Shown here: piece after piece, positions 1 through 8,522 of the stretch | Layout of the letters: each line of letters opens with the position of its first letter | Position numbering within the stretch: position 1 is the stretch's first letter | Assembly (NCBI GenBank): GCA_963786985.1 | Contig: CAWBBL010000032.1 | Location: 62,001 to 126,000, forward strand | Direction: 5' to 3' | DNA: 64,000 bases | DNA from: Desertimonas sp963786985 | GTDB taxonomy: Bacteria; Actinomycetota; Acidimicrobiia; Acidimicrobiales; Ilumatobacteraceae | The notes under the pieces: model-generated | The model's database searches: none | What the model saw: only the letters and a program-made list of their open reading frames with translations | What the model was told of the DNA's origin: nothing | Position numbers and translations under genes: made by a program

Positions 1-100
1 ACAGAATCACCCAGGCAACGCTTCATCCGGATTGCGCACATCGCCCGATGCGCTCAGGCGGCGAACTTCCTACGGTCGAACAGGACCGAAGGGAGATGGC

Positions 101-985
101 ATGACCACAAACGCGGTTGCCCAGCTCATCACGACAGGCCCGCGAGCCAGGCTGCTCGCCGGCAGGTCGATCAGTGAACGGCGCATCGATGCAGCGGGGA
201 TCTCGACGGCGCTGATCGAGGCCGGGTCCGGACCTGACATGGTCCTTCTCCACGGCCCTGGCGAGTACGCCGCCGGTTGGTCCGAGGTGATCGAGGCCAT
301 CGCGGCGACACATCACGTCGTCGCCCCGGACCTGCCCGGCCATGGGGAGTCGGCGGCCGACGGCGACCTCAGCGCCGAACTGGTAATCGCCTGGCTCGAC
401 GACTTCATTGCCACGACGTGTGCCGTTCCGCCGGTGGTGGTCGGTCGCGTTCTCGGTGGGGCCATCGCCATGCGCCACGTCATCGAACACGGCGACCGGG
501 TCGGCGCTCTCGTGCTCGTCGACACGATGGGACTGTCGGCCTTCGAACCTGCGCCACCGTTCGGCGAAGCGCTCCATCGCCATCTCGCCGACCCCACCCG
601 GCAGTCGCAGGAACGACTGATGCGGTACTGCGTGCACGATTTCGACGGCGTGCGCGAGCGACTCGGTGATCGATGGTCGGACTACGCCGACTACGCCGTC
701 GACCGCCTCCGGCAACCGTCGCGGTTGGCGACAGTCGGATCGCTGATGGCCACCTTGGGGATCGCCGAAATCCCGGCGGAGGCATTGGCCCGCATCTCCG
801 TTCCGACGACGCTGATCTGGGGTCGCCACGACCTGGCCACCCCGCTGCGGGTGGCGGAAGCGGCCAGCCGAGCGTTCGGCTGGCCGCTGCACGTCGTCGA
901 GAACTCCGCCGATGACCCGGCCCTCGAACAGCCCGACGCGTTCGTCGACGTGCTACGTGCAGTGATCGGAGGGGACCGGCGATGA
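101..985 (+). CDS. alpha/beta-hydrolase-fold protein lacking catalytic Ser and His
   Basis: The 294-residue product has the alpha/beta-hydrolase layout. An HG oxyanion-hole motif (LLHGPG) lies near residue 50, a DLPGHGES segment follows, and a nucleophile-elbow region is followed by a cap and a late WGRHD acid motif. The elbow reads VVGRVLGGAIA where the family has G-H-S-x-G-G, so the nucleophile position is Val. Near the C terminus the usual G-H-x-P-x-x-E-x-P reads ADDPALEQP, so the catalytic His is Asp. Only the Asp of the triad remains. I chose ATG 101 over an upstream in-frame start because GGGAG lies 5 bp ahead of it. The stop overlaps the next ATG (ATGA), so it is translationally coupled to the flavoenzyme gene. 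In active relatives such pairs degrade ring-cleavage products; here a non-hydrolytic or altered role is inferred. Confidence 0.8.
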   Translation: MTTNAVAQLITTGPRARLLAGRSISERRIDAAGISTALIEAGSGPDMVLLHGPGEYAAGWSEVIEAIAATHHVVAPDLPGHGESAADGDLSAELVIAWLDDFIATTCAVPPVVVGRVLGGAIAMRHVIEHGDRVGALVLVDTMGLSAFEPAPPFGEALHRHLADPTRQSQERLMRYCVHDFDGVRERLGDRWSDYADYAVDRLRQPSRLATVGSLMATLGIAEIPAEALARISVPTTLIWGRHDLATPLRVAEAASRAFGWPLHVVENSADDPALEQPDAFVDVLRAVIGGDRR

Positions 986-2124
986 CGACGATCGAACGGC
1001 TGACCACCCTCGACGCGGTGCGTGCCCTGGTTCCGAACATCACGGCCCGCATCGACGAGATCGAGCAGGCGCGCACGCTGCCCCGCGACCTGGTCGACGA
1101 CCTCGTCGCCGCCGGTTGCTTCCGGGCGCTCGTGCCACGCAGTCACGGTGGTGACGAGCTCGACCTCGTTGACGCCCTCGCCGTGATCGAGGAGCTTGCC
1201 AAGGCCGACGGGTCGGTCGGATGGACGGTGATGATCGGCGCAGCGGCGCCAGCGCTGCTCGGCCACCTACCGGCTGCGTCGTTCGACGCGATCTATGCCT
1301 CCGGCCCTGACGTGATCAGTGCCGGGACGTTCAACCCGATGGGTCAGGCGACGCCCGTCGATGGCGGATTTCGGGCCAGCGGGCGATGGTCGTTCGCCAG
1401 CGGGTGCCGGCACGCCCAGTGGTTCCTCGCCCACTGCTTCGTCGACGATGGGCGGATGCCGCCGCTGCGGATGATGGTCCTCCCCGCCGCCGAGGTCGAA
1501 ATCATCGACACGTGGACCACGATGGGGATGTGCGGGACGGGCAGTCACGACTTCACTGTTGATGGCGTGCACGTTGCCACCGACTCCTCGTTCTCGATCT
1601 TCGAGCCGCCGGAACTCGACTTCACGTTGATGCGTGTTCCGGAGCTGTGCCTGTCGACGATGGCGTTCGGCGCCGTTGCCGTGGGCATCGCCGCTGGTGC
1701 GCTCGACGAGATCATCGCTCTCTCGTCTGGCAAGGTTCCGATGTTCGCCGACGCCACGCTGGCGACGAACCCGCTGTTCCGCAACCAGCTCGGCCGCGCC
1801 AGTGCCGCCTTTCGGGCGGCGCGTGCAGCGCTCCACGAGGCGGCCGTGGACGCCTGGGGGATGGCGCTGGCCGGCGCCGAGTTCGACGACGAGACGCGGG
1901 CACGAATCCGCAGCACCACGACGTGGGTCGTCGAGACGGCGGCGGAGGTGGTCGACTCGGCGTACCGGGCCGGTGGCGGCACGGCCCTGTACTCGACCAG
2001 CCCGCTGCAGCGCCGGCTGCGCGACATCCACACGCTGACCCAGCATTTCGGTGTCAAGCTGGACACCTACACACTCGCCGGGGCGGTATTCGCCGGCCAG
2101 GAGGTCGCCACCGACTTCTTGTGA
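982..2124 (+). CDS. acyl-CoA dehydrogenase-fold flavin-dependent monooxygenase (HsaA-like)
   Basis: The 380-residue protein has the three-part acyl-CoA dehydrogenase fold: a helical N domain with the VPRSHGGDELDL segment, a middle beta domain with GRWSFASGC, and a C-terminal helical domain ending in an RDIHTLTQHFG segment. The GRWSFASG and terminal HTLTQHFG signatures are typical of the two-component flavin monooxygenase branch (HsaA/DszC-like hydroxylases using reduced FMN or FAD) rather than true beta-oxidation dehydrogenases. No partner flavin reductase gene is visible in the window. It overlaps the preceding hydrolase-fold gene by 4 bp and is followed within 20 bp by a dispersed repeat element. 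The exact substrate cannot be told from sequence. A plain acyl-CoA dehydrogenase is the alternative. Confidence 0.75.
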   Translation: MTTIERLTTLDAVRALVPNITARIDEIEQARTLPRDLVDDLVAAGCFRALVPRSHGGDELDLVDALAVIEELAKADGSVGWTVMIGAAAPALLGHLPAASFDAIYASGPDVISAGTFNPMGQATPVDGGFRASGRWSFASGCRHAQWFLAHCFVDDGRMPPLRMMVLPAAEVEIIDTWTTMGMCGTGSHDFTVDGVHVATDSSFSIFEPPELDFTLMRVPELCLSTMAFGAVAVGIAAGALDEIIALSSGKVPMFADATLATNPLFRNQLGRASAAFRAARAALHEAAVDAWGMALAGAEFDDETRARIRSTTTWVVETAAEVVDSAYRAGGGTALYSTSPLQRRLRDIHTLTQHFGVKLDTYTLAGAVFAGQEVATDFL

Positions 2125-2137
2125 CCCAAACTTCTCG

Positions 2138-2212
2138 ATCTGGGCGGCCGGCGATCCATTTCTCGATCTGGGCGGCTCGCGGTCCGGATTCCGGGCGTTT
2201 GGCCGCCCAGAT
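2138..2212. repeat. dispersed 28/43-geometry element, copy A (CTGGGCGGC core)
   Basis: The 9-mer CTGGGCGGC occurs at 2140-2148 and 2168-2176, a 28-bp offset, and its inverse GCCGCCCAG at 2202-2210, closing a 43-bp span. The element fills the gap between two same-direction genes, starting 13 bp after a stop codon. Matching copies lie near 16.6, 26.0 and 50.6 kb. It could fold as either of two mutually exclusive stems, but there is no T-tract that would make it an ordinary intrinsic terminator. Confidence 0.9.
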
Positions 2213-2272
2213 ATGTCCCGGCGTGCGCCTCATTGCTGTTTGGGTTTGCGCCGAATCGTGTAGCAAAGGGGA

Positions 2273-3583
2273 GTGACCGCGGAGCGGGTTGAGCAGCGGA
2301 CGCCCAGTCCCCGCCTTTTCGAGACCGGCGAACTCCCGCCGATCCTGCGCGACCCGTCGGTGCCGATGCCGCGCAAGCCGTTCCGACCCGTCCATTTCGG
2401 CATCAAGACGGTGCTCTTCGTCTTCGTCTTCTACTTCTTCATCCTCCCGCTGATCCCCGGCTTCCGGAGGGCCGCGTCGGAGTTGATCGACGTCCAGCCG
2501 CTGCTGCTGTTCTTCGGCATCGGCTTGCAGGTCGGCTCGTGGTGGGCGTATGCCTTCCTCACCCGCGCTGCGCTGGGCGACGCCGGCCACGAGATCAGCC
2601 CGATGCGCATGTTCCGCATCGGGATGAGCTCCAAGGCGCTCACCTACATCGTTCCCGCCGGCAACGCCGCCGGCTCGGCGCTCGGCTACCGCCTGCTGAC
2701 CCTCTCGGGGGTGCGCGGTGCCGACGCCGGGTTCGCCATGGCCACCGCCGGGATCGGATCGGCCGTTGTTCTCAACGTGATGTTGTGGGCCGCCCTGCTG
2801 ATCTCCATCCCGATCCGTGGAGCGAACGGCCTCTATGCGCTCGCGGCCGTGGCCGGCGTCGTGGTCATGCTGATCGCCGTCGGCATCGTCGTCGGCCTGA
2901 TCCACGGACAGAGTCGTGCCGAACGGATCGTCCGGGCGATCGCCAAGAAGTTCCGGTGGGACGGCGACAAGGCGACCGCCGCCGTGCGCCAGGTCGGAAC
3001 GCGCGTCGAGGACCTCCTCGACGACAAACAGCTGCTCCGACGGGTCATCTGCTTCGCCGCCCTCGCCTGGGTGCTCGACGCGGCCTCGCTCTGGGTCTTC
3101 CTGCGAGCCTTCGGCGGAACGTTGGATCCCGACGCCCTGTTCGTCGCCTTCGGACTGGCCAACGTCATCGGTGTGATCCCGATCACGCCTGGCGGCTTGG
3201 GCATCGTCGAATGGGTGTACATCCCGACGCTCGTTGGCTTCGGTCTGAGTCGCGCCAACGCCGTGCTGGGTGTCGGCGTGTACCGCATCAGTCAGTTCTT
3301 CCTGCCGATCGTCGTCGGCGGTGTGTGCTACGCGTCGCTGCGCTTCGGGCCCTGGAAGATCGAACGGCGTGACCGCCTCGCCAGGCTGCGCACGCTGGCC
3401 CTCGACAGCGAAGACTCCGGCGAGTCGCAACTCGAGTTCCTGATGCGTGCCTGGCCGAAGCGGGTTGTGCGCAAGATGCCCGACGTCGACATCCCCGCTG
3501 GTCCGCTCGTCGATGCGCAGCGCACCGAGGTGATCGTCTCGCTCGAGGAACACCAACAGCGCCGAACGGGAGACGGCGAGTGA
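2273..3583 (+). CDS. flippase-like / LPG-synthase-type integral membrane protein
   Basis: The 436-residue product has a soluble N tail, then many hydrophobic segments starting near residue 45 with VLFVFVFYFFILPLIPGF. It carries the GLGIVEW and NVIGVIPITPGG signature of the flippase-like family (YbhN / lysylphosphatidylglycerol-synthase membrane domain, UPF0104). Such proteins sit in the cytoplasmic membrane and are linked to lipid or lipid-linked intermediate handling. No aminoacyl-transfer domain is attached. The start is a GTG with an AAAGGGGA purine run just upstream. The gene overlaps the next one by 4 bp (GTGA). The C-terminal 80 residues are charged and probably cytoplasmic. The substrate is unknown. 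Confidence 0.75.
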   Translation: MTAERVEQRTPSPRLFETGELPPILRDPSVPMPRKPFRPVHFGIKTVLFVFVFYFFILPLIPGFRRAASELIDVQPLLLFFGIGLQVGSWWAYAFLTRAALGDAGHEISPMRMFRIGMSSKALTYIVPAGNAAGSALGYRLLTLSGVRGADAGFAMATAGIGSAVVLNVMLWAALLISIPIRGANGLYALAAVAGVVVMLIAVGIVVGLIHGQSRAERIVRAIAKKFRWDGDKATAAVRQVGTRVEDLLDDKQLLRRVICFAALAWVLDAASLWVFLRAFGGTLDPDALFVAFGLANVIGVIPITPGGLGIVEWVYIPTLVGFGLSRANAVLGVGVYRISQFFLPIVVGGVCYASLRFGPWKIERRDRLARLRTLALDSEDSGESQLEFLMRAWPKRVVRKMPDVDIPAGPLVDAQRTEVIVSLEEHQQRRTGDGE

Positions 3584-4593
3584 GCAACGCCGCCCAGGCC
3601 ATCGCGACGGTGGCCGGCGAAACGTCCTTCTCCGGTGTCGTTCGGATCGACCGGCGTGACGAGGTCGAACTGCTCGTGGCGTACGGCGATGCCGACCGTC
3701 GGTGGGGGATCGCCAACACCCCCGACACCCGGTTCGCAACGGCCAGCGGCACGAAGGGGCTGACCGCCCTGGCGGTCGTCACACTCATCGAAGACGGCAC
3801 GCTCGACCGCGGCACGACGGCCAGATCGCTGCTCGGCGGCGACCTCCCGCTCGTCGACGACGCGGTGACCGTCGAGCAGCTCCTCGCCCATCGTTCGGGG
3901 ATCGGCGACTACCTCGACGAGGACACCGACGTCGACCTCAACGACTACCTGATGCCGGTGCCCGTCCACCGCCTGGTGGACACCGAGGATTTCGTCGCCG
4001 TGCTCGACGGCTACCCGACGAAGTTCCCGCCCGGTGAGCAATTCTCCTACTGCAACGCCGGCTTCATGGTGCTCGCCCTGGTCGCCGAGCGGGCCTCGGG
4101 CGTGCCGTTCCACGAGCTCATCGCCCGGCGCGTCTGTGCACCAGCCGGGATGCTCGACACAGAGTTCCTGCGCTCGGACGAGCTGCCCGGGCGGACTGCG
4201 GTTGGCTACCTGAACGTCGACGGGCACTGGCGCAGCAACGTCTTGCACCTCCCGGTGCGTGGCAACGGCGACGGCGGGATCTACACCACGGTCGCTGACG
4301 TTCGGGCCATGTGGTCGGCGCTGTTCGCCGGTCGCATCGTCTCGATGGAGTGGGTCGACGAGATGACCCGACCGCGCAGCCTGGTGCCCGCGGAGTCGAT
4401 GCGCTACGGCCTCGGCTTCTGGCTGCACGAGACGGGCGATGCCGTTCTCCTGGTCGGTGGCGACACGGGTGTGTCGTTCTGGACTGCGCACGACCCGCCC
4501 GCAGACCTGACGGCCACGGTGATCTCCAACACCTCCGATGGAGCGTGGCCGGTGGCCCGAGTGCTTGCCGAACTGATCGGACCGCAGCGGTGA
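3580..4593 (+). CDS. class C beta-lactamase-fold serine hydrolase
   Basis: The 337-residue protein has the penicillin-binding/class C fold. The S-x-x-K nucleophile motif appears as ASGTKGLTA near residue 60, the Y-x-N motif as YCNAGF near residue 150, and the third motif position reads GGDTG rather than the common HxG or KTG. No signal peptide is visible, so it is probably cytoplasmic and more likely a peptidase or esterase-like hydrolase than a resistance enzyme. The start is a GTG overlapping the stop of the flippase-like gene, implying co-translation. It is convergent with the next gene, with only 12 bp between them. Confidence 0.8.
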   Translation: MSNAAQAIATVAGETSFSGVVRIDRRDEVELLVAYGDADRRWGIANTPDTRFATASGTKGLTALAVVTLIEDGTLDRGTTARSLLGGDLPLVDDAVTVEQLLAHRSGIGDYLDEDTDVDLNDYLMPVPVHRLVDTEDFVAVLDGYPTKFPPGEQFSYCNAGFMVLALVAERASGVPFHELIARRVCAPAGMLDTEFLRSDELPGRTAVGYLNVDGHWRSNVLHLPVRGNGDGGIYTTVADVRAMWSALFAGRIVSMEWVDEMTRPRSLVPAESMRYGLGFWLHETGDAVLLVGGDTGVSFWTAHDPPADLTATVISNTSDGAWPVARVLAELIGPQR

Positions 4594-4605
4594 TGGCGAG
4601 GGCCG

Positions 4606-6535
4606 TCAGTCGTCGGTGCGCTCGGTTTGGTCGAGCTGCTCGAGCATCAGCATCCCGGCGACGTTGAAGAAATCGTGCTCGGTGACGATGCCCACGAGCT
4701 GACCATCCGACACCACCGGGAGGGCCCCGATACCGAACTGGCGCATCAGCTCGAGGGCGCGCAACGGCGCCAGGTCGGGCGGCACACACACTGGATCCCG
4801 CTTCATCACCTCGGCGACGGTGAGCTCGGAGATGTCGGTGCCGTGGGCGACGAGGCGCAGGATCGCCCGGTAGGACACCAGGCCGACGAGCGTGCCGTCA
4901 CTCTCCTCGACGAGGACCTGACGGATGCGGTGCCAGTCGAGCAGGTTGGCGACGAGCTCGACGGGGTCGTCTGGCGCCACGGACACGAGGTCGGTCGTCG
5001 TCATCAGCTGTTCGACGGTGACAAAGTTGTGTTGCCACTGCCCGCCCTCGTCGAGATTCGCGGCGGTCCACTCGGCGACCGGCGAGCCGCCGCGTTGCCG
5101 GCTGACCATCGCCGCCGTCAGGCTGTTCAAGCGCTGTCCGGCACTGCCCTGGTTCCGCATCGCATTGAGTGACGACAGGATCCACCGCGATCCGGTGTGG
5201 CCGGAGTGGACGCGCCGCTCGATGACGCCGAGGTACCGGTCGATATCGGCCTGGTCGACGCCCTGGGACTGCAGACCGCGGGCCGCCAGCGGAACCAGAG
5301 ACGTCGAGCGTCAACGCTGACGCCGGGTACTCCTGGCCGTCGAGCCAGACCTGCGTCGACGACAAACCCTGACGCGCGGCGGCGACGAAATTCGTGCGGG
5401 CCTGCTCGAAGGGGATCGAGCGGCTGATCTCCGGATGGTCGTCGGTCACCGAGCACATCAACCCGAGCCACAACGCGGCGTTGGCGATCTCGTCGACGGT
5501 GCTCGGGCCGGACGGCAGGATGCGGTTCTCGATGCGCAGGTGCGGTAGGTCCCCGTCGGCGGTATGGGAGATCCCGTAGCACGCCCGGTTCCACCGCCAC
5601 ACGGTGCCGGTGTGCAGGCGCAGGGCGGACAGCTCAGGGACCCGACCCTCGGCGAGCTGTTGCAGCGGGTCCTCGTACTCATCCGGTGCCAGAACCGGGC
5701 GGAAGCTGGTGATGTCCTCCTTGTACAGCTCGGCCACCGACGACGACACCCAGTCGTCCCCGAAGCTCACCCTGGCCGGCCGCTCGCGGAGGTGGTGGCC
5801 CGGTCGCCTGGTGTCGACGGACTGCTCGAACAGGGCGATCCGCGTTTCTGCCCAGAGACGCTTGCCGAACAGCAGCGGCGAGTTCGTCGCGCAGGCCAGG
5901 GTCGGACCGCTCAGCGCCTGGGCGACGTTGTAGGCGTTGGCGAACTCACCGGGCGTGACCTGGAGGTGGATCTGGAAACTGGCGTTGCAGGCCTCGGCCA
6001 TCACCGAGTCCTGGCGGACGCGCAACTCGTCGGTGCCCTTGATGTGCAGCTCGTAGTCCTCGCCGCGCAGGCCCATCAACGCGTTGTTGAGGGCGAGGTA
6101 GCGCGGGTTCTGGACCATGTTGGCCATCGTCAGGTCGCGTTTGCGGATCGTCGGCAGCGTGCCGGCGAGGACGACGTTGAGGCCGGCCGTCTCGGCAGCG
6201 ACCCGTCCGAAGGTCAGCAACTCGTCGAGCTGGGCGTGCATCCGCGTGAAGCAGTCGGTCGTGAACTCCTGGGGGTCGAGGTTGAGCTCGAGGTTGAAGG
6301 CGCCGACTTCGGTCGTGTACGGGTGATCGGTGAGCGCGGCGAGCATCGGCAACGCTCCGGGCGCCGGCTGCCACGAAGCGTCGACGAGGAACATCTCCTG
6401 CTCGGCGCCGATGCGCCGGATGCCGGTCTCGAAGCGGTCGTCAGCGAGCATCACCTGCAGCGCCTGCAGGTCGCGGAGCATCCAGCGGATCGCCGTCTGT
6501 CGATCGGTTCGGGCGGTCGCCGTCTGCCGGCCCAT
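4606..6535 (-). CDS. GCS2 carboxylate-amine ligase fused to a CBS pair; single frameshift
   Basis: The N-terminal ~420 residues match the glutamate-cysteine ligase family 2 (YbdK-like) fold: an IGAEQEMFLVD metal/ATP motif near residue 40, GAFNLELNLDP, then FQIHLQVTP and ATNSPLLFGKRLW. These enzymes join a carboxylate to an amine with ATP. About 195 codons at the 3' end encode two CBS repeats (TVEQLMTTTD...LVGLVSYRAI and VAEVMKRDPV...GIVTEHDF), a regulatory adenosine-nucleotide-sensing module. The two parts are in different frames. The reading shifts at about 5299 by one extra base, just after the LTLDV segment, and the second frame continues the ligase tail (LVPLAARGL) before the CBS domains. 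So this looks like one ~640-residue fusion protein broken by an indel. The start ATG at 6535 overlaps the upstream esterase stop. Confidence 0.75.
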
Positions 6536-7269
6536 CAGTCGACCAACTCGTCGAGATAGCCGGGGAGCATGGCCCGCCACAACGGCCAGTCGTGCGCCCA
6601 GTGACGACCCCACGGGTCGACGCGGTTGGGGATTCCAGCCGCCCCGATCACCTGGGCGGCGTGCCACGACTCACCGATGTCCTCGTTGGCGCCTTCACCG
6701 CTGGCGAACACGATGAATCGCGTGCGGATGCGGTCGAGGTGCTCCTCGCCGAGGTGCGCAAGCGCCTCGAGCGGCGACGACATCACGAAATCGTCGCCGA
6801 CCGCCCCGTCGAAGAAGCGGCGCAGCTGGAACGTGCCGCTCATGCAGACCGCCGCCCGGAACATGTCGGGCAGCAGGCAGACGCAGGCCAACGAGTTGAA
6901 CGCCCCGATCGACGCGCCGGCGGCGAGCAGTTCGATGTCGGCGGAACCGCAGTCGGCGCGTACGGCGGGAACGAGCTCATTGGCGATGAACTCGAAGAAT
7001 TGCCGCTGGAGCCAGGCCTGGTGGGCTGCGTCACCCTCGCCGGCCAGCATCGCCCGACCGTTGACGCTGTCGACGGAATACAGCTTGATTCGGCCGGCGT
7101 CGAGCAGTTCGGAGCACGCGCTGACGAGGTGGAAGCGCTCGATCTCCTCGGCGTCACCTCCCGCCGTCGGGAACACGAGGACCGGCATCCCGATGTCGCC
7201 CCAGCGCACGACGTTGACGTCGCGCTCGAGGCGGTTGGAGTACCAACTCGCCGGCAGCTTGGAGCTCAC
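6535..7269 (-). CDS. putative esterase (EstD/PHB-depolymerase-like alpha/beta hydrolase)
   Basis: The 244-residue protein begins with a WYSNRLERDVNVVRWGD strand region and carries a GASIGAFNSL nucleophile elbow (G-A-S-I-G), so the Ser is intact. A likely acid lies in the FIVFASGEG region and a His in the WGRHWAHDW tail. I chose GTG 7269, which overlaps the stop of the upstream ATP-grasp gene as GTGA; longer in-frame extensions lack support. It sits between an ATP-grasp ligase and a GCS2-CBS ligase in one tight operon. Hydrolysis of an ester or thioester formed by, or offered to, those ligases is a plausible role, but this is inference. Confidence 0.72.
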   Translation of the reverse strand: MSSKLPASWYSNRLERDVNVVRWGDIGMPVLVFPTAGGDAEEIERFHLVSACSELLDAGRIKLYSVDSVNGRAMLAGEGDAAHQAWLQRQFFEFIANELVPAVRADCGSADIELLAAGASIGAFNSLACVCLLPDMFRAAVCMSGTFQLRRFFDGAVGDDFVMSSPLEALAHLGEEHLDRIRTRFIVFASGEGANEDIGESWHAAQVIGAAGIPNRVDPWGRHWAHDWPLWRAMLPGYLDELVD

Positions 7270-8522
7270 CGGTTGCTCACGTCCGCGGCCGCCGGCGCCT
7301 GGGAACGCCAAAGCTGGATGCGTTCCCAGAAGAGGTCGGTGAAGAAGTCGACCTCATGGGCTGGAAAGAGCGCTTCGACCTTCTGGCGCACGGCGTTGTA
7401 GGCGACGGCGTCACCGAAGAAGTCGGACACCACGACATCGAGGTGGGCGAGGTGCGTGGCGCAGAACTCCTCGAACTCGTCGGCTTGGAAGCGCTGGCGG
7501 GCGATCGCTGCGTACGCGGCGAGCTTGTCGGCGTAGGGAAGCGACGAGTCGGCGATCTCGAAGTACGGCGTCCAGTCGAGGTTCACCGGCATCGGCCGCT
7601 TCGTCGCCGCACAGAAGATCGACCAGCGCAAGTTGGCGGCGACCAACCACGGGAAGTTGTAGTGCAGCGACGTCACCTGGGAGTCGGGGCAGGCGTTGGC
7701 GAAGTCGATCGGCCGCCACTCGCCGTCCTGGCGCAGCGCCTCGCACGAGTTGAATTCCCACCCGAAGAACGAGTTGATCGTCAACGTCGTGTCGATGAGC
7801 GTCTGCCGCTCCTCGTCCGACACGCCGCCATCATCCATCGTGTAACGGTCGTGGAGCGGTGCCGATGGGTCGTAGCGGATGAGGCGTGTCTGCGGGCCGA
7901 ATCCGACACACCTGATGAACAGGTCGTGTGGCTCCACCGCCTGTTGCAGATGCAACAGGTAGGTGCCGCTCTCGTCGTAGGCGCGGTGCAACTCGCCTAC
8001 GTCGTCGACCCGACGCACGCCGGCCCAGCCGCCGCCGTCATACGGCTTGATGAAGAGCGGGTACCCGACCTGCCGGCCGACCTCGCCGAGGTCGAAGAGC
8101 CTGGCGTAGCGCTCCAACGTGACCTGCAGGTCGGCCTTCGGCTCGTACTCCTTTGGCGGCACCATCGACGTCGCCGGGATCGGCATGCCGAGGCGGATCA
8201 TCGCGCAGTACGAGGTGTGCTTTTCCATCGACTGGATCGCCCACGGGTTGTTGAACACGTACAGGCCGTCGGTCAGGATCGCCTTCTTGATCCACTCGCG
8301 GCTCGTCGTGTACCAGTGCGTGAGGCGATCGACGACGAGGTCGTAGCTCGTCGGCTGGCGCAGGTCGAAGGGTTCGATGGTCACACGGTCGGTCTCGAAG
8401 CGCACGACGTCGCCGTCGATCGGCAGGGCGAGGTCGAGGCGGCGAAGCACTTCCTCATAGCAGATCGGCCAACACAGGTCGGCGCCCAGCGAGAGCCCGA
8501 TGCGGCGCGTGACGTCAGCCAC
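7266..8522 (-). CDS. ATP-grasp-domain ligase
   Basis: The 418-residue protein has a pre-ATP-grasp N domain with hydrophobic strand VVDRLTHWYTT and a lid/phosphate-binding strand GYPLFIKPYDGGGWAGV near residue 180. The catalytic-core carboxylate region reads WRPIDFANACPDSQV (D and N as metal ligands). These are features of the ATP-grasp superfamily, which forms amide or peptide bonds through acyl-phosphates. It differs in sequence and length from the three ATP-grasp paralogues further along the cluster. It overlaps the downstream esterase by 4 bp and the upstream esterase by 8 bp, so the three genes form one transcription and translation unit with the GCS2-CBS gene. The substrate is not recognisable. 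Confidence 0.72.
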   Translation of the reverse strand: MADVTRRIGLSLGADLCWPICYEEVLRRLDLALPIDGDVVRFETDRVTIEPFDLRQPTSYDLVVDRLTHWYTTSREWIKKAILTDGLYVFNNPWAIQSMEKHTSYCAMIRLGMPIPATSMVPPKEYEPKADLQVTLERYARLFDLGEVGRQVGYPLFIKPYDGGGWAGVRRVDDVGELHRAYDESGTYLLHLQQAVEPHDLFIRCVGFGPQTRLIRYDPSAPLHDRYTMDDGGVSDEERQTLIDTTLTINSFFGWEFNSCEALRQDGEWRPIDFANACPDSQVTSLHYNFPWLVAANLRWSIFCAATKRPMPVNLDWTPYFEIADSSLPYADKLAAYAAIARQRFQADEFEEFCATHLAHLDVVVSDFFGDAVAYNAVRQKVEALFPAHEVDFFTDLFWERIQLWRSQAPAAADVSNR

